Source: Nonlabens sp. (lineage in GTDB: Bacteria; Bacteroidota; Bacteroidia; Flavobacteriales; Flavobacteriaceae). Taken from it: a DNA stretch of 64,000 nucleotides. The stretch spans positions 124,001-188,000 of the forward strand of contig JAHDIQ010000002.1 in NCBI GenBank assembly GCA_020630715.1, in the 5' to 3' direction. Below are positions 18,549 through 27,149 of the stretch, one piece after another. The translations under genes and the position numbers were made by a program. A model generated the notes under the pieces. The model did no database searches. It was not told the DNA's origin and worked only from the letters and a program-made list of their open reading frames with translations. Position 1 is the stretch's first letter, and every line of letters begins with the position of its first letter.

Positions 18549-19295
18549 TTAGGTTAACATACCGCCATCCACATTAAGTGTCTGACCAGTTACATAAGTT
18601 GATAAATCACTACCTAAGAATACACAAGCATTTGCAACATCTTCTGGAGTACCACCGCGTTTAAGAGGTATACCATCGCGCCATCCTTGAACTACTTCTT
18701 CATTTAATTTACCCGTCATTTCTGTTTCAATAAATCCTGGCGCTATCGAATTACAACGGATATTACGTGACCCTAATTCTAAGGCAACCGATTTACTAAA
18801 ACCTATGATTCCTGCTTTACTAGCTGCATAATTAGTCTGTCCAGCATTACCTTTCACACCTACCACACTACTCATGTTTATAATACTACCAGAGCGTGCT
18901 TTAAGCATGGTGCGTTGAACAGCTTTAGTCATATTAAAAACAGATTTCAAGTTCACTTCTATCACTTTGTCAAAATCTTCCTCGCTTATCCTCATAAGCA
19001 GATTGTCTTTTGTAATACCAGCATTATTAATCAAGATATCTACCGTACCGAAGTCCTTTACCACATTTGCAACAAGATCCTGAGACTCTTGAAAATCTGC
19101 AGCGTTACTTTTATAAGCTTTTGCTTGAACTCCTAATGACATTAACTCTTTTTCTAATTCTAGTGCTGGACCTTCAGAACTAGCATAGGTAAATGCAACG
19201 TTTGCTCCATGCTGTGCATAGACTTGTGCAATTCCTTTACCTATTCCACGACTACCGCCGGTGATTAATGCTGTTTTTCCTTCTAGTAATTTCAT
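18549..19295 (-). CDS. fabG: 3-oxoacyl-ACP reductase FabG
   Basis: The 248-residue short-chain dehydrogenase has the NADPH-binding TGGSRGIG (about 12-19), the NNAG motif, the catalytic Ser in NMSSVVG, and YAASKAG with catalytic Tyr and Lys (about 155-159), ending with the tetramer-contact C-terminus TLNVDGGMLT. FabG reduces 3-oxoacyl-ACP in fatty acid elongation. The Lpx/FabZ genes upstream on the same strand supply a shared context of 3-hydroxyacyl-ACP use. The gene starts 3 bases after the preceding gene stops. Confidence 0.93.
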   Translation of the reverse strand: MKLLEGKTALITGGSRGIGKGIAQVYAQHGANVAFTYASSEGPALELEKELMSLGVQAKAYKSNAADFQESQDLVANVVKDFGTVDILINNAGITKDNLLMRISEEDFDKVIEVNLKSVFNMTKAVQRTMLKARSGSIINMSSVVGVKGNAGQTNYAASKAGIIGFSKSVALELGSRNIRCNSIAPGFIETEMTGKLNEEVVQGWRDGIPLKRGGTPEDVANACVFLGSDLSTYVTGQTLNVDGGMLT

Positions 19296-19298
19296 AAT

Positions 19299-19844
19299 CT
19301 ATATTTTGTTTTTGAAATCTGGTAATAACTTACCTTCTTTAACAAACCAATTTTGTAATCCTAAATATTTTGTTCGTGAACCTTTCTTTGCATAAGAATC
19401 AATAGGTTCATCATTCTTTCTCATGTAAAAAACGGCACCTACTATTTTCTTGCGTACGTTTTCAAAATCAGCATGATCTAATTTGAACTTAACAATCGCG
19501 TAATTTGCAAGATCATCGTAAGAAAGTGGTTTTTGCTTTGCCTTTAACTGGCTTATGATAAAAGTTCCCCATTTAGACTTACGACCTCTGGGACTTTTCT
19601 TAATAACAGGTTTTTCAATACTAGCATTAAAACCTACTGTAGCACGTTTTTTAGCTTTAGATAACTTTTTTGACTTTAAAATAGAAGTTGTAGCATCTTC
19701 TACAGCTGCTACAACTTCTACATCTTTTAATTCATCCAGTACCTCTTTTAAAGATGCTAATTCCTGCAACTTTTGCTGATACTCATTAAGGTAATGAGAC
19801 TTTATACGTTTAAGGACATCGTCACTTAATTTTACAGTTCCCAT
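19299..19844 (-). CDS. Conserved unknown protein with a winged-helix-like C-terminal part
   Basis: The 181-residue soluble product has an N-terminal helical region (HYLNEYQQKLQELASLKEVL), a basic linker rich in Lys, Arg and Ser (SKKLSKAKKRATVGF, KKSPRGRKSKWG) and a C-terminal ~95 residues that look like a helix-turn-helix with a wing: QKPLSYDDLANYAIVKF followed by NVRKKIVGAVFYMRKNDEPI and GLQNWFVKEGKL. I cannot assign a named family; nucleic acid binding is an inference from basic charge and fold impression. It sits tightly between sucD and fabG. Confidence 0.6.
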   Translation of the reverse strand: MGTVKLSDDVLKRIKSHYLNEYQQKLQELASLKEVLDELKDVEVVAAVEDATTSILKSKKLSKAKKRATVGFNASIEKPVIKKSPRGRKSKWGTFIISQLKAKQKPLSYDDLANYAIVKFKLDHADFENVRKKIVGAVFYMRKNDEPIDSYAKKGSRTKYLGLQNWFVKEGKLLPDFKNKI

Positions 19845-19884
19845 AAAGATGTTGTATTATATTTAAAAAGTTACGAATTAGGAA

Positions 19885-20757
19885 TTATCCTAAAACTTCA
19901 GCAACTTTTTTACCTATTTCTGCTGGAGAATCTACTACGTGGATTCCACATTCTCGCATGATTGCTTTTTTAGCTTGTGCTGTATCTTCAGATCCACCTA
20001 CGATTGCTCCTGCATGTCCCATAGTACGTCCGGCTGGTGCTGTTTCTCCTGCGATAAAGCCTATAACTGGTTTTTTGTTACCGGTTTCTTTAATCCAGTT
20101 TGCCGCGTCTGCTTCTAATTGTCCACCTATTTCACCTATCATAACGATAGCTTCTGTTTCTGGATCATTCATGAATAATTCAACAGCTTCTTTTGTAGTA
20201 GTACCTATGATCGGGTCACCACCTATTCCTATCGCCGTAGAAACTCCATATCCTTGTTTTACTACTTGGTCTGATGCTTCATAAGTAAGAGTTCCTGATT
20301 TAGAAACGATTCCTACTTTACCTTTCTTGAATACAAAACCAGGCATGATTCCTACTTTTGCTTCGTCTGGAGTAATAACACCTGGACAGTTAGGTCCTAC
20401 AAGACGGCAGTTTTTATCTTTAATGTAATCTGCAGCCTTTACCATATCTGCCACTGGAATACCTTCTGTAATTGTAATAATTACTTCAATTCCTGCATCT
20501 GCAGCTTCCATAATTGCATCTGCCGCAAAAGCTGGTGGTACAAAAATGATAGTTACGTTTGCTCCTGCTTTTTCTACAGCTTCTTGAACTGTATTGAAAA
20601 CAGGTTTATCTAGATGAGTCTGTCCACCTTTTCCTGGAGTAACACCACCTACTACGTTAGTACCGTAATCAATCATTTGACCTGCGTGGAATGTTCCCTC
20701 GCTACCAGTAAAACCTTGTACTATAATTTTAGAATCCTTGTTAACTAAAACGCTCAT
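19885..20757 (-). CDS. sucD: Succinate-CoA ligase subunit alpha
   Basis: The 290-residue product has the CoA-binding [16 protein letters not shown], the conserved LVGPNCPG, and the phosphohistidine site [10 protein letters not shown] (His at about residue 247). With SucC it makes succinyl-CoA/ATP (or GTP) in the TCA cycle. SucC is not next to it and must be elsewhere, a common arrangement in Bacteroidota. It lies 24 bases after the NTF2-like gene on the same strand. Confidence 0.95.
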   Translation of the reverse strand: MSVLVNKDSKIIVQGFTGSEGTFHAGQMIDYGTNVVGGVTPGKGGQTHLDKPVFNTVQEAVEKAGANVTIIFVPPAFAADAIMEAADAGIEVIITITEGIPVADMVKAADYIKDKNCRLVGPNCPGVITPDEAKVGIMPGFVFKKGKVGIVSKSGTLTYEASDQVVKQGYGVSTAIGIGGDPIIGTTTKEAVELFMNDPETEAIVMIGEIGGQLEADAANWIKETGNKKPVIGFIAGETAPAGRTMGHAGAIVGGSEDTAQAKKAIMRECGIHVVDSPAEIGKKVAEVLG

Positions 20758-20781
20758 TTATATCTATTTAAGTTGTATTTA

Positions 20782-21156
20782 TTAATTTTCTGCAGGATGA
20801 CTAGTTTGATGTATTTCTAGTATTTTATCATCCTTTATTTTAAAAATAGAGATAAAGTAACCTACTGGCACTTCTTCTCTAGGGTTTTCTAATGTTCTTA
20901 CATACACTGTAAAACGTGCTGCTACTTCTTCTTTCTCACTAATCATGTGAGAAATATCTGTTCTCATACTTTCATAACTAGCTGCTGTTACATGAGTAAT
21001 ACGCTCATACTCATCGTAGTCAAAATCTCTATATCCTGATGACGCATGCCAGTGCATTTTAAAATCACGGTGAAAAAAAGAATCAAAATTATCTGCTTTC
21101 ACAAATACATCTGAATCTAAAAATGCGGTCACAACTTTCTTTGCTTTTGCACTCAT
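20782..21156 (-). CDS. NTF2-like (SnoaL-like) small protein
   Basis: The 124-residue soluble protein has the pattern of a cone-shaped NTF2-like fold: an N-terminal helix AKKVVTAFLDSD, FHRDFKMHWHASSGYRDFD, then paired strands EVAARFTVYVRTLEN and VGYFISIFKIKDDKILEIHQ. Family members are enzymes or binding proteins of many kinds, so the function is open. Its ATG follows the stop of the lpxD-like gene with no intervening base, so translation is probably coupled. Confidence 0.7.
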   Translation of the reverse strand: MSAKAKKVVTAFLDSDVFVKADNFDSFFHRDFKMHWHASSGYRDFDYDEYERITHVTAASYESMRTDISHMISEKEEVAARFTVYVRTLENPREEVPVGYFISIFKIKDDKILEIHQTSHPAEN

Positions 21157-22074
21157 TTACGAATTTTTGATAAAGTTAGGTAACATTCTTAAGGCAGCCA
21201 TCTCTTTAAACTTTTGTTTAGCATTTGAAGCTGGTGAACCAAATAATATATCACCTGGTTCTACATCTTTTGAAACACCACTTTGCGCCATGATTTCACA
21301 TCCAGCTCCTAATCGTATATCACTGCGTATTCCTACTTGGCCCCATATTTTAACGTCATCTTCTATAATAACGCATCCAGAAATACCCGTCTGACTGGCG
21401 ATTAACACATGTTTTCCCAAAACAGTGTCATGACCTATATGCACCTGATTATCTAGTTTACTACCATAACCTATGGTAGTATCGCCACTTACGCCGCGAT
21501 CAATAGTACATAACGCTCCTATTTCTACCTGATCTTTTATGATCACACGTCCATTACTCAATAACTTATCATAACCATCTGGTCTACGTTTATAATAAAA
21601 CGCATCTGCTCCTATGGTAGTTCCTGAATGAATGGTAACATTATCGCCAATAATACATCGATCATTAATAGATACATTACTATGTATAAAACAATTGGAA
21701 CCTATCACTACGTCTGATCCTAAATGAACATGAGGTTGTAATACTGTTCCTTTTCCTATTTGAGGCTGTTTGGATTCCGCTTTCGCGAAAGCGAGAAAAT
21801 GAGATGTTAGTGTATTAAAATCCCGAAATGGATCTTCTGAAATCAATAGCGCTTTACCTTCTGGAGCGTCTACTTTTTTATTGATCAATACAATGGTAGC
21901 AGCACTATTTAAGGCTTTATCATAGTATTTAGGATGATCTACAAACACAATATCACCTGGTGTTACCACGTGGATTTCATTCATTCCTGTTACCGGAAAA
22001 GTAGGATCACCTACAAACTCACAATTGAGAATCGCAGCGATATCCTTTAAATGATGTGTTTGTGTAAATTTCAT
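21157..22074 (-). CDS. Second LpxD-like UDP-3-O-acylglucosamine N-acyltransferase
   Basis: The 305-residue product has an N-terminal uridine-binding-like domain (about 1-95, with GDIVFVDHPKYYDKAL) and a left-handed beta-helix of hexapeptide repeats (about 105-285, VVIGSNCFIHSNVSI, IGADAFYYKRRPDGYDK, NQVHIGHDTVLGKHVLIA, SGVSKDVEPGDILFGSPAS). The His in HIGHDTVLG aligns with the catalytic His of LpxD. It is a paralogue of the lpxD gene four genes upstream, shorter by about 34 residues. It probably N-acylates a UDP-sugar, possibly a different one. A palindrome copy (AFAKA) sits in the linker between the two domains. The ATG abuts the efp stop. Confidence 0.8.
   Translation of the reverse strand: MKFTQTHHLKDIAAILNCEFVGDPTFPVTGMNEIHVVTPGDIVFVDHPKYYDKALNSAATIVLINKKVDAPEGKALLISEDPFRDFNTLTSHFLAFAKAESKQPQIGKGTVLQPHVHLGSDVVIGSNCFIHSNVSINDRCIIGDNVTIHSGTTIGADAFYYKRRPDGYDKLLSNGRVIIKDQVEIGALCTIDRGVSGDTTIGYGSKLDNQVHIGHDTVLGKHVLIASQTGISGCVIIEDDVKIWGQVGIRSDIRLGAGCEIMAQSGVSKDVEPGDILFGSPASNAKQKFKEMAALRMLPNFIKNS
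21779..21792. repeat. Palindrome GCTTTCGCGAAAGC, copy 4 (coding)
   Basis: An exact core, 16 bp with its CG closing pair, in the lpxD-like gene in the AFAKA frame. The left flank ATTCC matches the extended consensus. The paralogous lpxD gene has YQMAKMSK at the aligned place without a gap. Confidence 0.9.
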
Positions 22075-22641
22075 TTACTCTTTTATGCGCTCGTGATAAG
22101 CTCCTTTTTCTGTATCGATACGTATTTTATCACCTTCATTTATAAAAAGAGGTACGTTAACACGTGCGCCAGTTTCTACAGTTGCTGGTTTTGAAGCATT
22201 TGTAGCGGTATTTCCTTTTAAACCAGGCTCTGTAGCAGTAACTTCTAGGATCACATATTGAGGCATGTCTACAGATAATGGTGAATCATCCTCTGTATTG
22301 ATTTGGATTTTTACGTTTTCACCTTCTTTTAAAAGATCTGGTGCATCCAGTACAGATTCTGGTAATTGAATTTGCTCATAAGAATCCGTATTCATAAAAT
22401 GATACATTTCACCATCATTATATAAATACTGGAACGTATGTGTCTCCACACGGATATCGTCAATTTTATGACCTGCAGAAAAGGTGTTGTCAATCACTTT
22501 ACCAGAGGTAACGCTTTTCAATTTAGTTCTTACAAATGCAGGACCTTTACCAGGTTTTACGTGTAAAAACTCTATAATTTTATAAATATCGTGGTTGTAA
22601 CGTATGCACAATCCTTTTCTAATATCACTTGTACTTGCCAT
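22075..22641 (-). CDS. efp: Elongation factor P
   Basis: The 188-residue product has the three beta-barrel domains of EF-P (KOW-like, and two OB-folds). The modified loop is EFLHVKPGKGPAFVRTKLK, with a Lys at the tip (about residue 33). EF-P relieves ribosome stalling at polyproline. The Lys could carry a modification, but no EpmA/EpmB genes are in view. It lies 9 bases after lpxA and directly abuts the lpxD-like gene, so it is embedded in the lipid A series. Confidence 0.95.
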   Translation of the reverse strand: MASTSDIRKGLCIRYNHDIYKIIEFLHVKPGKGPAFVRTKLKSVTSGKVIDNTFSAGHKIDDIRVETHTFQYLYNDGEMYHFMNTDSYEQIQLPESVLDAPDLLKEGENVKIQINTEDDSPLSVDMPQYVILEVTATEPGLKGNTATNASKPATVETGARVNVPLFINEGDKIRIDTEKGAYHERIKE

Positions 22642-22650
22642 AATGTATTT

Positions 22651-23436
22651 TTAATTACTACCGACGTATCCTCTCATGATACCTCGCTTTGAGTTTTTAA
22701 TAAATTCTATGATTTCATCACGCTCATTTGTTGCACTCATCTCTGCTTCTATAATTTGAACTGCTTGTGAAACGTTATAATTCTTTTGATACAAGATTCT
22801 ATAGATATCTTGTATTTCTCTAATTTTTTCTAGTTCAAAACCACGACGTCTTAATCCTACAGAATTAATTCCCACATAACTTAGTGGCTCACGACCAGCT
22901 TTTACAAATGGTGGTACATCCTTACGTACTAAAGATCCACCAGTTACAAATGCGTGACTTCCTATCTGGCAAAATTGCTGTACTGCCGCCATTCCTGCTA
23001 GTACTACGTGATCACCTACAGTAATGTGTCCTGCCAGCGTGCTATTGTTTGAAAAAATACAGTTATCACCTACTACACAATCATGTGCAATATGACAATA
23101 AGCCATAATCCAGCAATTTTTACCTACTACTGTTTTCATACGATCTGAGGTACCACGATTAATGGTTACACATTCTCTAATCGTCGTGTTATCACCTATT
23201 ACCGTAGTAGTATCCTCATCTTCAAATTTCTTATCCTGTGGAATGGCGCTAATCACCGCGCCTGGAAAAATACTTACGTTTTTACCTATGCGAGCACCTT
23301 CCATAATGGTAACGTTAGATCCTATCCATGTTCCTTCACCTATGATTACATCATTATGTATAGTGGTGAACGGTTCTATCACCACATTTTTGGCGATTTT
23401 TGCTCCTGGATGTACGTATGCTAGTGGTTGATTCAT
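22651..23436 (-). CDS. lpxA: Acyl-ACP--UDP-N-acetylglucosamine O-acyltransferase
   Basis: The 261-residue product is a hexapeptide-repeat beta-helix (AYVHPGAKIAKNVVIEPFTT onwards) with the catalytic His in IMAYCHIAHDCVVGD, followed by the helical C-terminus VGLRRRGFELEKIREIQDIY of LpxA. It catalyses the first step of lipid A synthesis, moving a 3-hydroxyacyl chain from ACP to UDP-GlcNAc. The start codon overlaps the lpxC-fabZ stop by one base (TAATG), suggesting coupled translation. Confidence 0.94.
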   Translation of the reverse strand: MNQPLAYVHPGAKIAKNVVIEPFTTIHNDVIIGEGTWIGSNVTIMEGARIGKNVSIFPGAVISAIPQDKKFEDEDTTTVIGDNTTIRECVTINRGTSDRMKTVVGKNCWIMAYCHIAHDCVVGDNCIFSNNSTLAGHITVGDHVVLAGMAAVQQFCQIGSHAFVTGGSLVRKDVPPFVKAGREPLSYVGINSVGLRRRGFELEKIREIQDIYRILYQKNYNVSQAVQIIEAEMSATNERDEIIEFIKNSKRGIMRGYVGSN

Positions 23437-24839
23437 TATTTAACTTTTGAGATTTGTGCCATAAGCTCTGCCTCGGCACATAAATGACCATTTGCATAAG
23501 CATAGGCCTGCATGTGAGCAATACCACGACGAATAGGCGTGATTAAATTACTCTTAAAGATTAAGGTGTCACCTGGCATCACCTTGCGTTTAAATTTCAC
23601 ATTATCCATTTTCATGAAAAATGTCAGATAGTTTTCTGGATCTTCTACAGTGCTTAAAACTAGAATACCACCAGATTGAGCCATTGCCTCTACAATCAAT
23701 ACTCCTGGCATAACCGGTGCACCAGGAAAATGACCATTGAAAAATTGCTCATTCATTGTCACGTTCTTTAAACCTACCACATGAGTATCTGATAATTCAA
23801 ATATTTTGTCTAGCAGTAAAAACGGTGGTCTGTGCGGTAACATAGCCATGATCTGATTGATGTCCATCAACGGTTCTTGATTGATATCAATGTGTGGCAC
23901 GTTATTACGTAGTTCTTTTTTAATCTGTTTTGCCATTTTCTTTGCAAACTGAGTGTTTACATAATGTCCTGGCTTATTTGCAATAACCTTACCTCTAATA
24001 CGCATTCCTATTAAAGCAAGATCACCTATAACGTCTAGTAATTTATGTCGTGCTGCTTCATTAGGATAATGTAGCGTTAAGTTATCTAAAATTCCATTAG
24101 GATTAACAGAGATATTATCTTTATTAAAGGCCTTTTTTAGGCTTTCCATGGTTTTATCAGATAACTCTTTATCCACATAAACAATCGCGTTATTTAAGTC
24201 GCCACCTTTAATTAGTCCATGATCTAAAAGCATTTCTAATTCATGTAGGAAGCTAAAGGTTCTAGCGTCTGAAATTTCTTCTTTAAAATCTGATAAGCGA
24301 TCTAAAGTTGCATTTTGCGTACCTAAAACTTTAGTACCAAAATCAACCATAGTCGTTACCTGATAAGAGTCTGATGGCATTAATATGATCTCGCTACCGC
24401 TTTCTTCATCGCGATACGTAATGATATCTTTTACAACATATTCTTTACGGTACTCTTCTAACTCAATACTACCTACTTTTTCTAATGCTTCTATGAAATA
24501 CTTAGAAGAACCATCCATAATAGGTGGTTCACTATTATTTATTTCAATATGACAATTATCGATTTCAAGGCCTACTAATGCGGCTAGAACATGCTCACAG
24601 GTATTAATATGAACACCAGATTTATCTAGGGTTGTACCACGTTTTGTGTCTGTAACAAAATTTGCACTAGCTTCAATTACTGGTTGTCCTTCAAGATCAA
24701 TGCGTTGAAATTGATAACCATGATTTGCAGGTGCTGGCTTAAACACTAATGTTACCTCGTTACCAGTGTGCAATCCTACTCCAGAAAGTGAAACTTGCTG
24801 TGCGATTGTGGTTTGTTTGTGGTGAGTTGTAGTTATCAT
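23436..24839 (-). CDS. lpxC/fabZ: Bifunctional UDP-3-O-acyl-GlcNAc deacetylase / 3-hydroxyacyl-ACP dehydratase (LpxC-FabZ fusion)
   Basis: Residues about 1-305 are LpxC: VSLSGVGLHTGNEVTLVFKP, zinc-binding His in NTCEHVLAALVGLEI, and the KHKLLDVIGDLALIG-like block seen here as ARHKLLDVIGDLALIGMRI. Residues about 320-467 are FabZ: NQIMAMLPHRPPFLLLDKI with catalytic His, NEQFFNGHFPGAPVMPGVLI with catalytic Glu/His region. This fusion is characteristic of Bacteroidota. It commits UDP-acyl-GlcNAc to lipid A and dehydrates 3-hydroxyacyl-ACP for fatty acids, competing for the same substrate. Confidence 0.95.
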   Translation of the reverse strand: MITTTHHKQTTIAQQVSLSGVGLHTGNEVTLVFKPAPANHGYQFQRIDLEGQPVIEASANFVTDTKRGTTLDKSGVHINTCEHVLAALVGLEIDNCHIEINNSEPPIMDGSSKYFIEALEKVGSIELEEYRKEYVVKDIITYRDEESGSEIILMPSDSYQVTTMVDFGTKVLGTQNATLDRLSDFKEEISDARTFSFLHELEMLLDHGLIKGGDLNNAIVYVDKELSDKTMESLKKAFNKDNISVNPNGILDNLTLHYPNEAARHKLLDVIGDLALIGMRIRGKVIANKPGHYVNTQFAKKMAKQIKKELRNNVPHIDINQEPLMDINQIMAMLPHRPPFLLLDKIFELSDTHVVGLKNVTMNEQFFNGHFPGAPVMPGVLIVEAMAQSGGILVLSTVEDPENYLTFFMKMDNVKFKRKVMPGDTLIFKSNLITPIRRGIAHMQAYAYANGHLCAEAELMAQISKVK

Positions 24840-24841
24840 TG

Positions 24842-25861
24842 TTAAGAATTCTTTTTCTCTAAGGCAGCGATACGGCTGTCCATGCTTTTTAAATTTTTAA
24901 AATATACGTAAGAACGGTTCCAGTCTCCGTAGTTAAATGCAGGTGAACCTTGAATATTTTCACCTGATCTGATTTTTTTTCCCACACCACTTTGCGCCTG
25001 TATACCTACATTATCTCCTATAGATATATGTCCCGCAACACCTACCTGACCACCTATTCTACAGCTCTTGCCTATTTTTGCGCTTCCCGCAACGCCTGTT
25101 TGAGCAGCTATTACCGTATTCTCTCCTATTTCTACATTATGTGCGATCTGGATCTGATTATCCAGTTTCACTCCTTTTTTAATTACGGTAGCTCCTAAGG
25201 TAGCTCGATCTATGGTAGTTAATGCTCCTATATCTACATGATCTTCTATAATAACAATTCCTGTTTGAGGTACTTTTTTATAAGTTCCATCTTCCAAGGG
25301 CATAAAGCCAAAACCGTCTGCACCGATAACACAACCAGAATTAATAACCACGTTGTTACCTATCACGGTATCTGACATTATTTTTGCGCCACTATGGATG
25401 ATACAATTATCACCTATGGTTACGTTTTGTCCTATATGTGTGTGCGAAAATATCTTTGCATTCTCTCCTATGGTTACATTCTCTGAAACATAAGCAAATG
25501 CTTCTAGATATAATCCATCGCCATAAGTTGCACTGCTGTGAATAAAACAAGGCTCTTGAATACCAGTTTTACTCATTTTTGCCATTTGATAGTATTCTAA
25601 TAACTTAGAAAACGCCTGATAGGAATCTTCTACACGTATTAAAGTAGCTTCTATTTTTTGCTCTGCTTTAAAATCGTTGTTAACGATTACGGCACTAGCT
25701 TTTGTGGTATATATATAAGGAGTGTATTTCAAATTAGAAAGAAAACTAATACTACCGGCAGTACCTTCTTCGATTTTAGATAATTTACTAAGCTCTATAC
25801 TAGGATCACCTTCTACGGTTCCTTCTAGTACATCAGCAATTTGTTGGATGGTAAATTTCAT
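24842..25861 (-). CDS. lpxD: UDP-3-O-(3-hydroxyacyl)glucosamine N-acyltransferase
   Basis: The 339-residue product has the LpxD uridine-binding domain (about 1-100; [20 protein letters not shown]), a hexapeptide beta-helix, and a C-terminal helix ([11 protein letters not shown]). The catalytic His is in [20 protein letters not shown] and the substrate loop is [20 protein letters not shown]. It adds the second 3-hydroxyacyl chain in lipid A synthesis. It is the first gene of the Lpx series. A -7 promoter element ends only 5 bases before the ATG, so the mRNA is probably leaderless or nearly so. Confidence 0.94.
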   Translation of the reverse strand: MKFTIQQIADVLEGTVEGDPSIELSKLSKIEEGTAGSISFLSNLKYTPYIYTTKASAVIVNNDFKAEQKIEATLIRVEDSYQAFSKLLEYYQMAKMSKTGIQEPCFIHSSATYGDGLYLEAFAYVSENVTIGENAKIFSHTHIGQNVTIGDNCIIHSGAKIMSDTVIGNNVVINSGCVIGADGFGFMPLEDGTYKKVPQTGIVIIEDHVDIGALTTIDRATLGATVIKKGVKLDNQIQIAHNVEIGENTVIAAQTGVAGSAKIGKSCRIGGQVGVAGHISIGDNVGIQAQSGVGKKIRSGENIQGSPAFNYGDWNRSYVYFKNLKSMDSRIAALEKKNS

Positions 25862-25866
25862 TCTCG

Positions 25867-25874
25867 CAAAAATA
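25867..25874 (-). promoter_or_regulatory. -7 element TATTTTTG directly before lpxD
   Basis: A perfect TAnnTTTG on the minus strand, in the 23-base space between the HD gene and lpxD. The G is 6 bases from the A of the ATG, so transcription should start at or next to the start codon. No -33 TTTG at the proper distance. Confidence 0.4.
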
Positions 25875-25884
25875 CTAAATTAAG

Positions 25885-27111
25885 TTAATCCTGTAGCTTT
25901 GGATAGCAATAGTAATATTTCACTACTTTTTTGCTTAATGCTTTCATGGTAGATCGGTCACCAGCGTCTGTTAAACTCTTTATTTTTCCTGATTTAGTAA
26001 GGATGTTGATGGGTTTTGCTTTCGCGAAAGCGAGATTACTCACAGCACCAGAGAACACAAAATACTGCGCCTGTTCTATAGTTAAGTCATAGGCTTTCTG
26101 TAACTTATGAATCTTGCTCTCTAATTTAGAAGTCACGACTGGTTGATCTGTAAACTTGATTTTAAGTAGTTGACGGTTTAGAATCATCTGGCATAATTCC
26201 TTCAACACAAAATCTGAATGACCTGCACCTATTTTAAGCGCAGTGATTAAATCTGTATCATCCAGCCTAGCAAATCGCTCTAGTGTTGTCGCTTTAAAAT
26301 CTGCAACGGTGACGTTATGACTAAGAAAGTATAACAAATCTGGTGGTAGATGAAACTCCATTCCTGTGTTCATTAATTCCTTATATCGCTTAAAAACAGA
26401 CTGGAATAGATGCTCTGCTCCAATACCTGTTTTATGTAGGTATACTTGCCAGTACATGAGTTTTCTACCAGTAAGGAAATGTTCTACGCTATAAATTCCT
26501 TTTTCTTCTACAACGAGTTGCTCATTTGAAACGTTAAGCATGGAGATTAATCGCTCGCTGTTGATATTACCTTCTGCAACGCCTGTGTAGAAACTATCAC
26601 GTTTTAAATAATCTAATCGATCCATATCCAGCTGGCTAGAGATCAATTCCATCATGAATGGTTTGTGGTATTTGCCTTGGAAGATCTGGATGGCAAGCGT
26701 TAAACTACCGTTAAACTCGGCATTTAAAGCTTCCATAAACTGGATTGATAAATCCTCGTGACTCACATTTTCTATAATGCTATGTTCCATCGCATGAGAA
26801 AATGGACCGTGGCCTATATCATGTAAAAGAATAGCTTTGTAGAGTGCGTCTTCTTCATCTACTGAAATACTAACATCCTTAGAACGTAGCACTTGGACTG
26901 CTTTTTGCATTAAGTGTAAACAACCTAGCGCATGATGAAATCTGGTATGATGTGCACCTGGATAGACTAAATAACTCAATCCCATTTGAGTAATGCGACG
27001 CAATCTCTGGAAATAAGGATGCTCTATTATTTTATAAACATCCTCATTAGGTATGGTAATAAAACCATATATCGGGTCGTTTAATATCTTAAGTTTGTTG
27101 TGTTGTTTCAA
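25885..27111 (-). CDS. HD domain phosphohydrolase (dGTPase/SAMHD1-like)
   Basis: The 408-residue product has HTRFHHALGCLHL (about residue 55), the HD motif in AILLHDIGHGPFSHAMEHSI (about 92-110) and a later Asp in QLDMDRLDYLKRDSF, the metal-binding set of HD phosphohydrolases related to dNTP triphosphohydrolases. Substrate is unknown. It is divergent from porX and upstream of lpxD. A palindrome copy encodes NLAFAKAKPINI near the C-terminus. Confidence 0.82.
   Translation of the reverse strand: MKQHNKLKILNDPIYGFITIPNEDVYKIIEHPYFQRLRRITQMGLSYLVYPGAHHTRFHHALGCLHLMQKAVQVLRSKDVSISVDEEDALYKAILLHDIGHGPFSHAMEHSIIENVSHEDLSIQFMEALNAEFNGSLTLAIQIFQGKYHKPFMMELISSQLDMDRLDYLKRDSFYTGVAEGNINSERLISMLNVSNEQLVVEEKGIYSVEHFLTGRKLMYWQVYLHKTGIGAEHLFQSVFKRYKELMNTGMEFHLPPDLLYFLSHNVTVADFKATTLERFARLDDTDLITALKIGAGHSDFVLKELCQMILNRQLLKIKFTDQPVVTSKLESKIHKLQKAYDLTIEQAQYFVFSGAVSNLAFAKAKPINILTKSGKIKSLTDAGDRSTMKALSKKVVKYYYCYPKLQD
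26018..26031. repeat. Palindrome GCTTTCGCGAAAGC, copy 5 (coding)
   Basis: An exact core in the HD phosphohydrolase gene in the AFAKA frame. The right flank is GAGATTA; the left flank is TTTT. Confidence 0.9.
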
Positions 27112-27136
27112 CGGGAACAGCCTTTTAAATAGAAAG

Positions 27137-27144
27137 CAAATATA
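27137..27144 (-). promoter_or_regulatory. -7 element TATATTTG for the HD gene
   Basis: A perfect TAnnTTTG on the minus strand, 25 bases before the HD start codon, in the 38-base space shared with porX. No -33 element at the right distance. Confidence 0.42.
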
Positions 27145-27149
27145 GTATT

